21,263 nucleotides of DNA from Anaerolineales bacterium UBA2317 (GCA_002345215.1 DDVH01000007.1:1-21263); one strand, 5' to 3'; shown: positions 6,767 to 13,309, numbered from the stretch's first letter. Program-made: numbers and translations. The notes: generated by a model from the sequence alone, not told the origin.

Positions 6767-9025
6767 TTATCTTCTGTTTCTATCTCCACCACCACGACGG
6801 TCTCTTTCACCACCTCGATTGTTAAAGCCGCCTCTGTCGCCACCTCGACCACCACTGCGATTGCCTCCACCAGATTTTCCACCTTTATCTTTTTCTCTGG
6901 CTTCCTCAGCAGACCATCCTTCAAGCACAGCCTGACGCGATAAACGAATTTTTCCTTGTGGGTCAATATCGGTGACCATGACTGTGAGTTCATCGCCCAT
7001 GCCAGCTACATCTTCAACTTTTTCAACGCGTTCACTCGCAAGTTGTGAGATATGCACGAGACCATCTACACCTGGCAAAATATTTACGAATGCACCAAAG
7101 GCTTCAATGCGTACTACTTTGCCTGTGTAAATATTTCCAATCACTGCACTTTCGCCCAACCCTTCGATTCTTTCTTGCGCAATCTTTGCGCCAACGCCAT
7201 CCGTTGAGGCTATATAAACCGTACCGTCATCTTGAATATCAATCACAGCACCTGTTTCTTCTTGCAAGGCGCGGATATTTTTACCGCCAGGTCCAATCAA
7301 TGCACCAATTTTATCCACTGGAATTTTCACTGTGATAATGCGTGGTGCATGTTGTTTCAATTCACTGCGTGCTTGCGGAATGACAGCCAACATCTTGTTC
7401 ATAATTTCCATGCGAGCGGTATGGGCTTGTGCCAATGCTTCTTTCATCATTTGGGCACTCAAGCCAGAAATTTTTATATCCATTTGCAAAGCAGTGATTC
7501 CGTTTGCTGTACCAGCCACTTTGAAATCCATATCGCCTAAATGATCTTCTGTACCTTGAATGTCGGTCAAAATTTTGTAACGACCCGTTGAGTCAGTGAT
7601 GAGTCCCATTGCAACGCCTGCCACAGGTGCTTTGATTGGTACACCTGCATCCATCAATGCCAATGTGGAGCCACACACTGAACCCATAGAGGTTGAGCCG
7701 TTGGAAGATAATGCTTCGGATACGACTCGAATCGCATACGGGAATGATTCTTCAGCAGGGAGAACTGGTTCTAATGCTCGTTCTGCTAACGCTCCATGCC
7801 CGACCTCACGCCTGCTCTGCCCGCGTAAAGGTTTGACTTCACCTGTAGAAAACGGCGGGAAGTTATAGTGGTGCATGTATCGTTTTGTTTTAATAGGGGA
7901 TAAGTTATCGAGTTCTTGTGCTTCACCCAATGTTGCCAGTGTAGCAAAAGATAAAATTTGAGTTTCACCACGAGTGAATAAACCTGTTCCATGTGCGCGA
8001 GGTGATACACCAACATCACACCAGATGGGACGAATGTCAGTCGGTTTGCGACCATCCGGTCGTTTTTCCATGCCTAAGATTCTTTCACGCACCACATCCA
8101 TTTCAGCCAGTTCAAATGACTCACGAAATTCGTTTACTGGAATGTAATTGGCAGGGTCGGCACCTTCAGGAACAGTACATAATTCCGCTTCGGCTTCTTC
8201 TTTGATTTTGCTCATGCCTTCGTAGAATTCAACTTTGGAAAGCGGTTTATCAAGCAGTGCATTCATAGCACCACTAACACGCTCAAAAACTTTTTTCTTT
8301 ACATCATCGGCAGGCAAGAACAATTTAATTTCACGTTTTGGTTTTCCAATTTCATTTGCCATTTGCAATTGCAAATCAATAATCGGTTGAATGGCTTGAT
8401 GCCCTAAATCTAATGCTTGTGCCATCACATCTTCTGGGATTTCGTTCGCTCCACATTCCACCATGAGAATGGCGTCCTTTGTGCCAGCAAGCCGCAGGTC
8501 AAGGTCTGAGGCGTCCATTTCCGCAAATGTGGGGTTGATGACGAATTCTCCATTTACGCGTCCCACACGCACCGCGCCGACAGGTCCGCCCCATGGAATA
8601 TCTGAAATCATAATCGCGGCTGAGGCGGCATTGATGGCAAGAATATCTAGCGGATTGACTCCATCAGATGAAAATGAATACATGATAATTTGTACTTCAT
8701 TTCGCATCCCATCTTGAAACAAAGGGCGAAGCGGTCTATCAGTCAAACGGGCCGTCAGGATAGATTCTGTCGAAGCACGTCCTTCTCGTCTAAAAAATGA
8801 GCCGGGGATTTTTCCGCCAGCATACAATCTTTCTTCGTATTCCACACTGAGTGGGAAGAAATCAATATTATCGCGCACGCCACCCATTGTGGCAGATGCG
8901 AACACAATGGCATCATCAATGCCGAGGGTTAACGCGCCACCAGCTTGACCAGCCAAACGACCAGTCTCGATTGTCACCGTTTTGTTGCCAATAACGGTTG
9001 AAAACTTTTTACCTTCTTTATTCAT
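6767..9025 (-). CDS. pnp: Polyribonucleotide nucleotidyltransferase (PNPase)
   Basis: A 752-residue PNPase, which degrades RNA 3' to 5' with phosphate as a trimer and joins the RNA degradosome. Parts in order: a first RNase PH domain (DNIDFFPLSVEYEERLYAGG; RREGRAST), a helical linker, the active second RNase PH domain (RAHGTGLFTRGETQ; GSTSMGSVCGSTLALMDAG; catalytic Asp in LGDMDFKVAG), KH domain with IGPGGKNI (about 560-629), S1 domain (630-701), and a Gly/Arg-rich tail of about 50 residues with RGG motifs. I chose the ATG at 9025 because AGGAG precedes it at proper spacing and MNKEGKKFSTVIGNKTVTIETG is the usual start; an in-frame extension to 9106 runs through leader hairpins and is not coding. 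It follows rpsO as in many bacteria. Confidence 0.97.
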   Translation of the reverse strand: MNKEGKKFSTVIGNKTVTIETGRLAGQAGGALTLGIDDAIVFASATMGGVRDNIDFFPLSVEYEERLYAGGKIPGSFFRREGRASTESILTARLTDRPLRPLFQDGMRNEVQIIMYSFSSDGVNPLDILAINAASAAIMISDIPWGGPVGAVRVGRVNGEFVINPTFAEMDASDLDLRLAGTKDAILMVECGANEIPEDVMAQALDLGHQAIQPIIDLQLQMANEIGKPKREIKLFLPADDVKKKVFERVSGAMNALLDKPLSKVEFYEGMSKIKEEAEAELCTVPEGADPANYIPVNEFRESFELAEMDVVRERILGMEKRPDGRKPTDIRPIWCDVGVSPRAHGTGLFTRGETQILSFATLATLGEAQELDNLSPIKTKRYMHHYNFPPFSTGEVKPLRGQSRREVGHGALAERALEPVLPAEESFPYAIRVVSEALSSNGSTSMGSVCGSTLALMDAGVPIKAPVAGVAMGLITDSTGRYKILTDIQGTEDHLGDMDFKVAGTANGITALQMDIKISGLSAQMMKEALAQAHTARMEIMNKMLAVIPQARSELKQHAPRIITVKIPVDKIGALIGPGGKNIRALQEETGAVIDIQDDGTVYIASTDGVGAKIAQERIEGLGESAVIGNIYTGKVVRIEAFGAFVNILPGVDGLVHISQLASERVEKVEDVAGMGDELTVMVTDIDPQGKIRLSRQAVLEGWSAEEAREKDKGGKSGGGNRSGGRGGDRGGFNNRGGERDRRGGGDRNRR

Positions 9026-9044
9026 GTTTTTGTCTCCTATTTTT

Positions 9045-9094
9045 GGAGTGAGGGAGCTTGCTCCCGTAATTACAAAAGCAAGCTTTTGTACTCC
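9045..9094 (-). promoter_or_regulatory. Predicted three-way junction in the pnp leader
   Basis: Two perfect hairpins, GGGAGC-tt-GCTCCC (9052-9065) and TACAAAAGC-aa-GCTTTTGTA (9071-9090), are enclosed by an outer GGAG/CTCC pair (9045-9048 with 9091-9094), giving a clover-like shape. It ends about 20 bases before the pnp ATG, close to the AGGAG site. It could be a leader regulatory fold or a dispersed palindromic element inserted in the leader. The structure is read directly; the function is inferred. Confidence 0.55.
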
Positions 9095-9099
9095 ATATT

Positions 9100-9168
9100 C
9101 CGCCACAAGTCAGGGACTGAGAAGTGAGAATAACGTTGTTATTCGCGCTCTTCAATTCCTGACGGCGG
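9100..9168 (-). promoter_or_regulatory. Large hairpin in the rpsO-pnp spacer
   Basis: Outer arms CCGCC..GTCAGG (9100-9114, with a four-base bulge) pair with CCTGACGGCGG (9158-9168); an inner hairpin GAATAAC-gtt-GTTATTC (9128-9144) extends it, with GAAG/CTTC pairing further out. In the minus-strand message this is a long stem in the pnp leader, comparable in position to the RNase III-cleaved stem that controls pnp in E. coli (established there, inferred here). On the + strand it is followed by seven T residues and would look like a terminator, though no + gene ends here. Confidence 0.55.
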
Positions 9169-9182
9169 GCTTTTTTTAACAA

Positions 9183-9215
9183 AGACCCTAAAGGTCTAAA
9201 AGACCTTTAGGGTCT
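9183..9215 (-). terminator. Terminator/attenuator after rpsO
   Basis: Perfect 15-base arms (9183-9197 and 9201-9215) around AAA. It starts ten bases after the rpsO stop at 9226. On the minus strand it is followed by TTTGTT, a short and imperfect T run, so partial readthrough into pnp is plausible, as at the rpsO-pnp attenuator known in E. coli. Confidence 0.75.
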
Positions 9216-9225
9216 AACGGTCTTA

Positions 9226-9498
9226 CTATTTGCGGCGTAATTGTAATTTGTCGGTCACGTTAAGATAACTCTGGTAATTGCTATTTCGCAAGTAGGTGAG
9301 TAATCTGCGGCGTTGACCAACTAACTTGAGCAACCCACGACGACAAGATTGGTCTTGCTTATTATTTTGCAAATGCGCGGTCAATTGGTTGATGCGATTT
9401 GTCAAAATGGCTACCTGAACTTCGGGTGAGCCAGTGTCTTTGTCGTGGCGGTGAAATTCCTCAATCGCCTTTGTTTTTACTTCTTTTGCCAATGGCAT
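9226..9498 (-). CDS. rpsO: 30S ribosomal protein S15
   Basis: A 90-residue S15, the standard length. It shows the conserved TGSPEVQVAILTNRINQLTAHL stretch (residues 22-43) and the C-terminal RRLLTYLRNSNYQSYLNVTDKLQLRRK, with the basic helix that binds 16S rRNA in the platform of the small subunit. S15 is a primary assembly protein that binds early and helps S6:S18 join. AGGAAG lies upstream of the ATG. It is followed by a hairpin terminator/attenuator and then pnp, the classical order. A perfect extended -10 box (TGGTATAAT) is about 85 bases upstream. In several bacteria S15 represses its own message through a leader structure; a leader of about 80 bases exists here and could do so. Confidence 0.97.
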   Translation of the reverse strand: MPLAKEVKTKAIEEFHRHDKDTGSPEVQVAILTNRINQLTAHLQNNKQDQSCRRGLLKLVGQRRRLLTYLRNSNYQSYLNVTDKLQLRRK

Positions 9499-9541
9499 GA
9501 CGTATGCTTCCTTTCTTTGTAAATCTAATGCAGGTCTCCAT

Positions 9542-9565
9542 ACTTGTAGCCTCGACCACTTGTAG
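9542..9565 (-). promoter_or_regulatory. Direct repeat in the rpsO leader
   Basis: ACTTGTAG occurs twice (9542-9549 and 9558-9565; CTACAAGT in the message) with eight bases between, in the predicted rpsO leader. GGTC and GACC segments nearby could pair. A leader of this type could be an S15 binding site, but known S15 leaders differ widely between phyla, so this is only a candidate. Confidence 0.3.
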
Positions 9566-9583
9566 GACCAGTCACGGGCGAGG

Positions 9584-9592
9584 ATTATACCA
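9584..9592 (-). promoter_or_regulatory. Extended -10 promoter for rpsO
   Basis: The minus strand reads TGGTATAAT, a perfect TATAAT with the TGn extension that can replace a -35 box. No clear -35 hexamer is seen 17 bases further up. The start of transcription would be near 9577, giving a leader of roughly 80 bases before rpsO. Confidence 0.7.
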
Positions 9593-9648
9593 GAAAATTG
9601 TCACCCCAGATTTTGGAAGCAGATAATTTTGTGAGTAGCCTAAAAGAC

Positions 9649-9705
9649 TTAACCACAGAGAAAACCTTATAAAATCTCCGTGAACTCTGTGTTCTCTGTG
9701 GTTAA
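9649..9705. repeat. Inverted repeat of the TTAACCACAGAG type
   Basis: Perfect 12-base arms, TTAACCACAGAG (9649-9660) and CTCTGTGGTTAA (9694-9705), enclose 33 bases. A CTCTGTG motif also lies just inside the right arm. I recall similar 'CTCTGTGGTTAA' text as a scattered noncoding repeat in some Chloroflexota and cyanobacteria, but only one full copy is here. The neighbouring small unit at 9818-9826 shares ATCTCCGTG with its interior (9674-9682). Confidence 0.55.
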
Positions 9706-9782
9706 AAGATTTTTACTGCTTGCATCTCAATTCTGGATATGATAAACTGATGAAAATTCTAAACGGAAAGGAGATATATAAA

Positions 9783-9839
9783 ATGGCACCCTACAATTTA
9801 GCTTCTAAATTTTGTGTATCTCCGTGTCTTAATATTTGA
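9783..9839 (+). CDS. Candidate 18-residue peptide ORF with strong ribosome binding site
   Basis: An ATG at 9783 opens 18 codons ending at TGA (9837-9839): MAPYNLASKFCVSPCLNI. AAAGGAG lies at ideal spacing upstream. The GGAGATA of this site (9770-9776) is exactly complementary to TATCTCC within the ORF (9817-9823), and between them AATTTAG and CTAAATT form a smaller hairpin, so the start can be hidden in a fold. A terminator follows at 9859-9889. It could be a leader peptide, a structured small RNA that only looks coding, or the remnant of a decayed gene. No family is recognised. It lies upstream of the ABC exporter but is separated from it by the terminator. Confidence 0.3.
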   Translation: MAPYNLASKFCVSPCLNI

Positions 9840-9858
9840 TTGAGTCAAATGTTTCATG

Positions 9859-9889
9859 CCGCAGGTACACATTGTGCCTGCGGTTTTTT
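9859..9889 (+). terminator. Rho-independent terminator of the small + strand unit
   Basis: CCGCAGG (9859-9865) pairs with CCTGCGG (9877-9883), with a further CAC/GTG pair inside, and six T residues follow (9884-9889). It closes the short + strand unit at about 9736-9889 and no recognised longer gene precedes it. Confidence 0.8.
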
Positions 9890-9899
9890 GTTTAATTTC

Positions 9900-9960
9900 G
9901 TAGGGGCGACCCTTCATAATAATTAAGGTGCTTTGATTTCGCTTGGCGGGTCGCCCCTGC
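9900..9960. repeat. Palindromic element, copy 2 of the GTAGGGGC type
   Basis: GTAGGGGCGACCC at 9900-9912 faces GGGTCGCCCC at 9948-9957 across 35 AT-rich bases; ten base pairs are perfect. It ends about 14 bases before the GGAG ribosome binding site of the ABC ATPase. The shorter copy at 5597-5620 has the same orientation relative to its downstream gene. Confidence 0.55.
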
Positions 9961-9981
9961 TATATTCCAAATGGAGAAAAA

Positions 9982-10968
9982 ATGACCTCTGTTATCTCGT
10001 TACAAAAATTAGCAAAACATTATCAAGTGCCCGAACGCGAAGCAGGCTTAAAAGCCGCCGCCAAGGGCTTATTCAAACGCCAGTATAAAAACGTCAAAGC
10101 GGTGGATGAAATCTCATTTGAGATTCAACCCGGCGAAGTGGTTGGATTTTTAGGTCCAAATGGAGCAGGCAAAACAACCACTTTGAAAATGCTCAGCGGA
10201 CTTTTACATCCGACCTCTGGCACCGCTTCTGTTCTTGGGTTTGAACCTGCTCGTCGTTCCCACGACTTTTTACGTCAAATTACATTGGTGATGGGAAATC
10301 GAAACCAACTCTCATGGGATTTGCCCGCTTTAGATTCATTTGACCTGCAACGTGCTATTTACAGCATCCCTGCGAATGAATTCAAAAGTAGACGCGACGA
10401 GTTTATTGAAATCCTTGAAGTTGGAGATTTGGTTCAAAAGCCAGTTCGTAACTTGTCATTAGGCGAGCGTATGAAAATGGAAATTGTTGGCGCGTTATTA
10501 CACAAACCGAAAATTTTATTTTTGGATGAGCCGACGTTAGGTCTTGATGTCACCATGCAAAAACGGATTCGCACATTTATTGCTGAATATAACAAACGCT
10601 ATGGTGCAACCGTTTTATTGACCAGTCACTACATGGCAGATGTAGAAGCTTTGTGTAAAAGAATCATTGTGATTCATCACGGCAAACTTTTGTTTGATGG
10701 CAATCTCTCACAGCTTGCCGAGAAATTCTCAGCCTTCAAGACCATTGGCTTTACATTGGATAATTCAAATGTGGACTTGAGTCAATTTGGTGAAGTCGTC
10801 TCAACCGATGGCGCAAGAGTTGTGATGCGTGTTCCCAAAGAAAAGACATCTGCGATTACATCTCGTTTGCTAAATGATTTAGCCGTAGAAGATTTAACTG
10901 TTGAGGCGGCACCCATTGAAGATGTAATTGAATCAGTTTTCGCGGTCAAGAAAGAGGCGGTTGAATGA
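9982..10968 (+). CDS. ABC-2 type exporter, ATP-binding subunit
   Basis: A 328-residue ABC ATPase of the NatA/DrrA-like exporter group. Walker A is GPNGAGKT (58-65), Q-loop near Gln109, signature LSLGERMK (158-165), Walker B ILFLDEP (178-184) and the H-loop His216 in LLTSHYMAD. The first 50 residues include an insert with GLKAAAKGLFKRQYKNVKAVD, common in partners of DUF990 permeases, and a C-terminal domain of about 90 residues follows. It would power export with the two permeases downstream; the combination matches the group that includes viologen exporters, but the substrate here is unknown. I chose ATG 9982 because GGAG lies six bases before it; a TTG at 9943 would put the palindrome into the protein. 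Its last four bases overlap the next start (ATGA). Confidence 0.93.
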   Translation: MTSVISLQKLAKHYQVPEREAGLKAAAKGLFKRQYKNVKAVDEISFEIQPGEVVGFLGPNGAGKTTTLKMLSGLLHPTSGTASVLGFEPARRSHDFLRQITLVMGNRNQLSWDLPALDSFDLQRAIYSIPANEFKSRRDEFIEILEVGDLVQKPVRNLSLGERMKMEIVGALLHKPKILFLDEPTLGLDVTMQKRIRTFIAEYNKRYGATVLLTSHYMADVEALCKRIIVIHHGKLLFDGNLSQLAEKFSAFKTIGFTLDNSNVDLSQFGEVVSTDGARVVMRVPKEKTSAITSRLLNDLAVEDLTVEAAPIEDVIESVFAVKKEAVE

Positions 10969-11768
10969 AAAGATATTTTGACATCTATCGCTCCATGATG
11001 AAGTTATCTATCTTAGAGCAATGGCAATATCCAGTTGCAAATTATTTTTATATGATTGGAATGATTGCTGAACCTGTGATTTACATGGTGGTTTGGTCAA
11101 CGGTTGCGAATCAACAAGGTGGTGTGGTGGGTGGTTATACGCCGGGGCAGTTCGCCGCCTATTACATTGTGTGGACGCTGGTGCGAAGTATGAATGTTGT
11201 TTTCACGCCATACGGTTGGGAATGGCGCATTCGGCAAGGACAGTTATCTATGAGCCTGATGCGTCCGCTTCATCCATTGCATAGTGATGTGGCATATTTT
11301 GCAGGCTGGAAAGTTGTTGTTATTTTGTTATGGCTTCCGCTCGCATTTGCATTAACTTTAATTTTCAAACCAGATTTGAATCCAACATGGATTGAAATCG
11401 TTGTATTCTTTTTTGCGATTTGGTTTGCGTATTTGATTCGCACCATGACCTTGACATTAATCGGCTTGGTCACATTTTGGACAACGCGCGTCAGTGCTTT
11501 ATTCGAGTTGTATTTTGCCGCGGAATTAATTCTTTCGGGACGCCTCGTTCCGCTTTCATTAATGCCAGCATGGATTCAAGATTTTGCATGGTTCTTTCCA
11601 TTTCAATGGGCGTTTGGTTTTCCAATTGAATCATTGGTTGGGAATATGACCCCGAATGAATTATTGAGAGGCTTAGGTATGCAACTGGCTTGGATAATTT
11701 TTGGTGTCATCCTCGTCAATATAATTTGGAAGTTTGCCATTCGCAAATTTTCTGCGGTGGGAGGTTAA
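10965..11768 (+). CDS. ABC-2 exporter permease, DUF990/ABC2_membrane_6 type (first)
   Basis: A 267-residue inner-membrane protein with about six helices: near 25-50, 65-80, 112-130, 140-165, 175-195 and 230-255. Features of the DUF990 family are visible: an N-terminal amphipathic segment (YFDIYRSMMKLSILEQWQYPVANYF), a cytoplasmic loop with WEWRIRQGQLSMSLMRPLHPLH, which corresponds to the 'I-R-x-G-x-L-x-x-x-L-x-x-P' coupling segment, and LMPAWIQDFAWFFPFQWAFGFP near the end. It would form half of the export channel with the next gene. Its ATG overlaps the stop of the ATPase gene (10965-10968), so the two are translationally coupled. Substrate unknown. Confidence 0.9.
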   Translation: MKRYFDIYRSMMKLSILEQWQYPVANYFYMIGMIAEPVIYMVVWSTVANQQGGVVGGYTPGQFAAYYIVWTLVRSMNVVFTPYGWEWRIRQGQLSMSLMRPLHPLHSDVAYFAGWKVVVILLWLPLAFALTLIFKPDLNPTWIEIVVFFFAIWFAYLIRTMTLTLIGLVTFWTTRVSALFELYFAAELILSGRLVPLSLMPAWIQDFAWFFPFQWAFGFPIESLVGNMTPNELLRGLGMQLAWIIFGVILVNIIWKFAIRKFSAVGG

Positions 11769-11769
11769 C

Positions 11770-12555
11770 ATGAAAGGCATAAAACTTGCTTATAACTTTT
11801 TACGTATTGGCATCTTAAATGAATTTCAATATCGTGCTAATCTTTACATTCAAATTTTACAAACTTTCATTGCTTTAGCCACAGGATTAATCGGCTTACA
11901 ACTTGTCTTTTCACAAACGACCGATTTGGCGGGTTGGAGTCAACCTGAATTGTTAGCAGTCTTGGGAGTCTTTACCATTATGGGCGGCATTATCGGTGCC
12001 GCTATTCAACCGAACATGGAACGTCTCATGGGCGAGATCCGAGAAGGCACATTAGATTATGCGCTTACCAAACCTGCCGATGCACAACTATTAATCAGTG
12101 TGCGGGAGTTTCGCTTATGGCAAACGGTAGATGTATTAACTGGATTCATCATCCTTATCATTGCCTTAAATCAAATGCAATGGGCTGTTAACCTCTGGGC
12201 TGTATTTGGATTTTTCTCAGCCTTGCTGATGGGCGCCATGATGATTTACTGCTTTTGGTTAATTATCACCTCGATTGCATTTTGGGTGATTCGCGTCGAA
12301 GAGATTGCAAATCTCTTTGAAGGCTTATATGCGGCTGGACGCTGGCCAATTGGCATTTATCCCAATTGGTTGAGATATAGCCTGACGTTTTTAGTGCCAG
12401 TCGCTTTTGCAATCTCCGTTCCATCAGAAGCATTGACCGGGCGCCTCACGTTAGAAACTTGGCTTGGTGCCTTAGCCCTGACAGTATTCTTGTTTACAGT
12501 TGCACGTATTATTTGGTCATTTGGGTTGAAAAATTACTCTGGTGCTTCGGCTTAA
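11770..12555 (+). CDS. ABC-2 exporter permease, DUF990/ABC2_membrane_6 type (second)
   Basis: A 261-residue inner-membrane protein with about six helices, the second half of the exporter. It shows MERLMGEIREGTLDYALTKPADAQLL, the same 'E-I-R-x-G-T-L-D-x-x-L-x-K-P' coupling segment as in the first permease, then SIAFWVIRVEEIANLFEGLYAAGRWPIGIYPNWLRYSLTFLVPVAF, a typical DUF990 stretch. I chose the ATG at 11770, one base after the upstream stop, with GGGAGG just before it; an earlier in-frame start at 11734 would overlap the first permease by 35 bases without a ribosome binding site. A very strong terminator follows at 12559-12594, closing the three-gene unit. Confidence 0.92.
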   Translation: MKGIKLAYNFLRIGILNEFQYRANLYIQILQTFIALATGLIGLQLVFSQTTDLAGWSQPELLAVLGVFTIMGGIIGAAIQPNMERLMGEIREGTLDYALTKPADAQLLISVREFRLWQTVDVLTGFIILIIALNQMQWAVNLWAVFGFFSALLMGAMMIYCFWLIITSIAFWVIRVEEIANLFEGLYAAGRWPIGIYPNWLRYSLTFLVPVAFAISVPSEALTGRLTLETWLGALALTVFLFTVARIIWSFGLKNYSGASA

Positions 12556-12558
12556 CTT

Positions 12559-12594
12559 AAATGACAGTCACCTTTAAGGTGACTGTCATTTTTT
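12559..12594 (+). terminator. Rho-independent terminator of the ABC exporter operon
   Basis: A perfect palindrome with 16-base arms (12559-12574 and 12576-12591) around one T, centre CCTTTAAGG, followed by T residues to 12594. It starts four bases after the second permease stop. Confidence 0.93.
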
Positions 12595-12607
12595 GAGTCT
12601 AAATTCA

Positions 12608-12613
12608 TAGTAT
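12608..12613 (+). promoter_or_regulatory. Candidate -10 box; possible leaderless start
   Basis: TAGTAT ends nine bases before the ATG at 12623, and no Shine-Dalgarno sequence lies in between. A message starting seven or so bases after this box would have almost no leader. TTGAGT at 12593-12598 is too close to serve as a normal -35 box, so the call is tentative. Confidence 0.35.
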
Positions 12614-12622
12614 CATTCTGCT

Positions 12623-13309
12623 ATGCGTAAAATAATTCTGGTCATGGCAGTGCTGTTATTTTTACAATCCTGCGCACTAGCACCCGCCACCAATCCACCT
12701 GAACCCACCTCAACAATTTTCATCACCTACACACCCATTGATACACCCACCGAAACATTTACACCAGTTCCATCTGCCACGGCAACTATTATTCGCATCC
12801 CAACGCAAGACCCTAATGCCACGTTTGCTCCTGTGCCAATTTTTATTGGAAGCGTAACCGCAACCTTACCAATATTCGAAACACCAACATCATCCAGACC
12901 CGGTCCGGGCTTTGTAGATGTCAAATTTACACCGAACCATATTTACTGGGGAGGATGCGAAGCGAATCAAGCTGTGATAACTGCCGAGGTTGAAGACCCT
13001 GATAATGTCAACGGCGTCATCATTTTTATGCGCGTTAAATCCGCAACCGATGAAGATTACACACCCTGGACGAGTGGCAACATCATGTATAACAATCGTG
13101 ATGGTTCGTTTACTTACATTGCCGTTGGCAGTGAAATCGAAGGGCATAATCATTACAAAAAAGGATTTGTCTATTTTCAAATGGTGGCTGTGGATGATGA
13201 TGGGGAAGAAGTGGGTCGCACAAAAATTTATGAAAACGCATTTTCAATTTCACCCTGCCCATGCCTCACGCCTATCACGGGTTGCCCACTCCCAACTCAA
13301 AAACCATGA
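12623..13309 (+). CDS. Secreted lipoprotein with Thr/Pro-rich linker (first of a pair)
   Basis: A 228-residue predicted lipoprotein. Residues 1-16 are a signal peptide with lipobox LQSC, so Cys17 would be lipidated. A Thr/Pro-rich tether (about 22-90, with repeated T-P-T and T-F-T-P patterns) leads to a folded domain (about 93-215) that looks like an all-beta, immunoglobulin-like module: VDVKFTPNHIYWGGCEANQAVITAEVEDPDNVNGVIIFMRVKS and later FVYFQMVAVDDDGEEVGRTKIYE. Cysteines in GGCEAN and SPCPC may pair. It would sit on the cell surface; ligand and role are unknown. No ribosome binding site precedes the ATG. Its stop overlaps the start of a paralogue (ATGA, 13306-13309). Confidence 0.85.
   Translation: MRKIILVMAVLLFLQSCALAPATNPPEPTSTIFITYTPIDTPTETFTPVPSATATIIRIPTQDPNATFAPVPIFIGSVTATLPIFETPTSSRPGPGFVDVKFTPNHIYWGGCEANQAVITAEVEDPDNVNGVIIFMRVKSATDEDYTPWTSGNIMYNNRDGSFTYIAVGSEIEGHNHYKKGFVYFQMVAVDDDGEEVGRTKIYENAFSISPCPCLTPITGCPLPTQKP

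Larger units (their letters stand above)
9499..9981. other. Longest gap without a firm gene
   Basis: This 483-base stretch separates divergent units: rpsO leftwards and the ABC exporter rightwards. From left to right it holds the rpsO leader and promoter, the TTAACCACAGAG inverted repeat, a possible small + strand unit with an 18-codon ORF, its terminator, and the second GTAGGGGC palindrome. No promoter for the ABC exporter is convincing; it may lie within or just before the last palindrome. Confidence 0.7.

Noticed and set aside
6664..6993. A 109-codon minus-strand frame overlapping the end of pnp and its terminator.
   Set aside because: It reads the Gly/Arg-rich tail in another frame, giving a low-complexity Val/Glu-rich protein that also crosses the terminator.
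7045..7540. Overlapping + strand frames of 70-102 codons opposite pnp.
   Set aside because: Antisense to the KH and RNase PH code with no recognisable domain; shadows of pnp codon use.
9026..9106. In-frame extension of pnp to a start at 9106 (27 extra codons).
   Set aside because: The extension runs through the three-way junction and has no family similarity; the ATG at 9025 has a good AGGAG site and gives the standard N-terminus.
9100..9177. A + strand terminator ending in seven T residues.
   Set aside because: No + strand gene ends here; the hairpin is better read as a leader structure of the minus-strand pnp message, though bidirectional action is not excluded.
9943..9981. Earlier TTG start for the ABC ATPase.
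   Set aside because: It would translate the palindrome arm; ATG 9982 with GGAG six bases upstream is the natural start.
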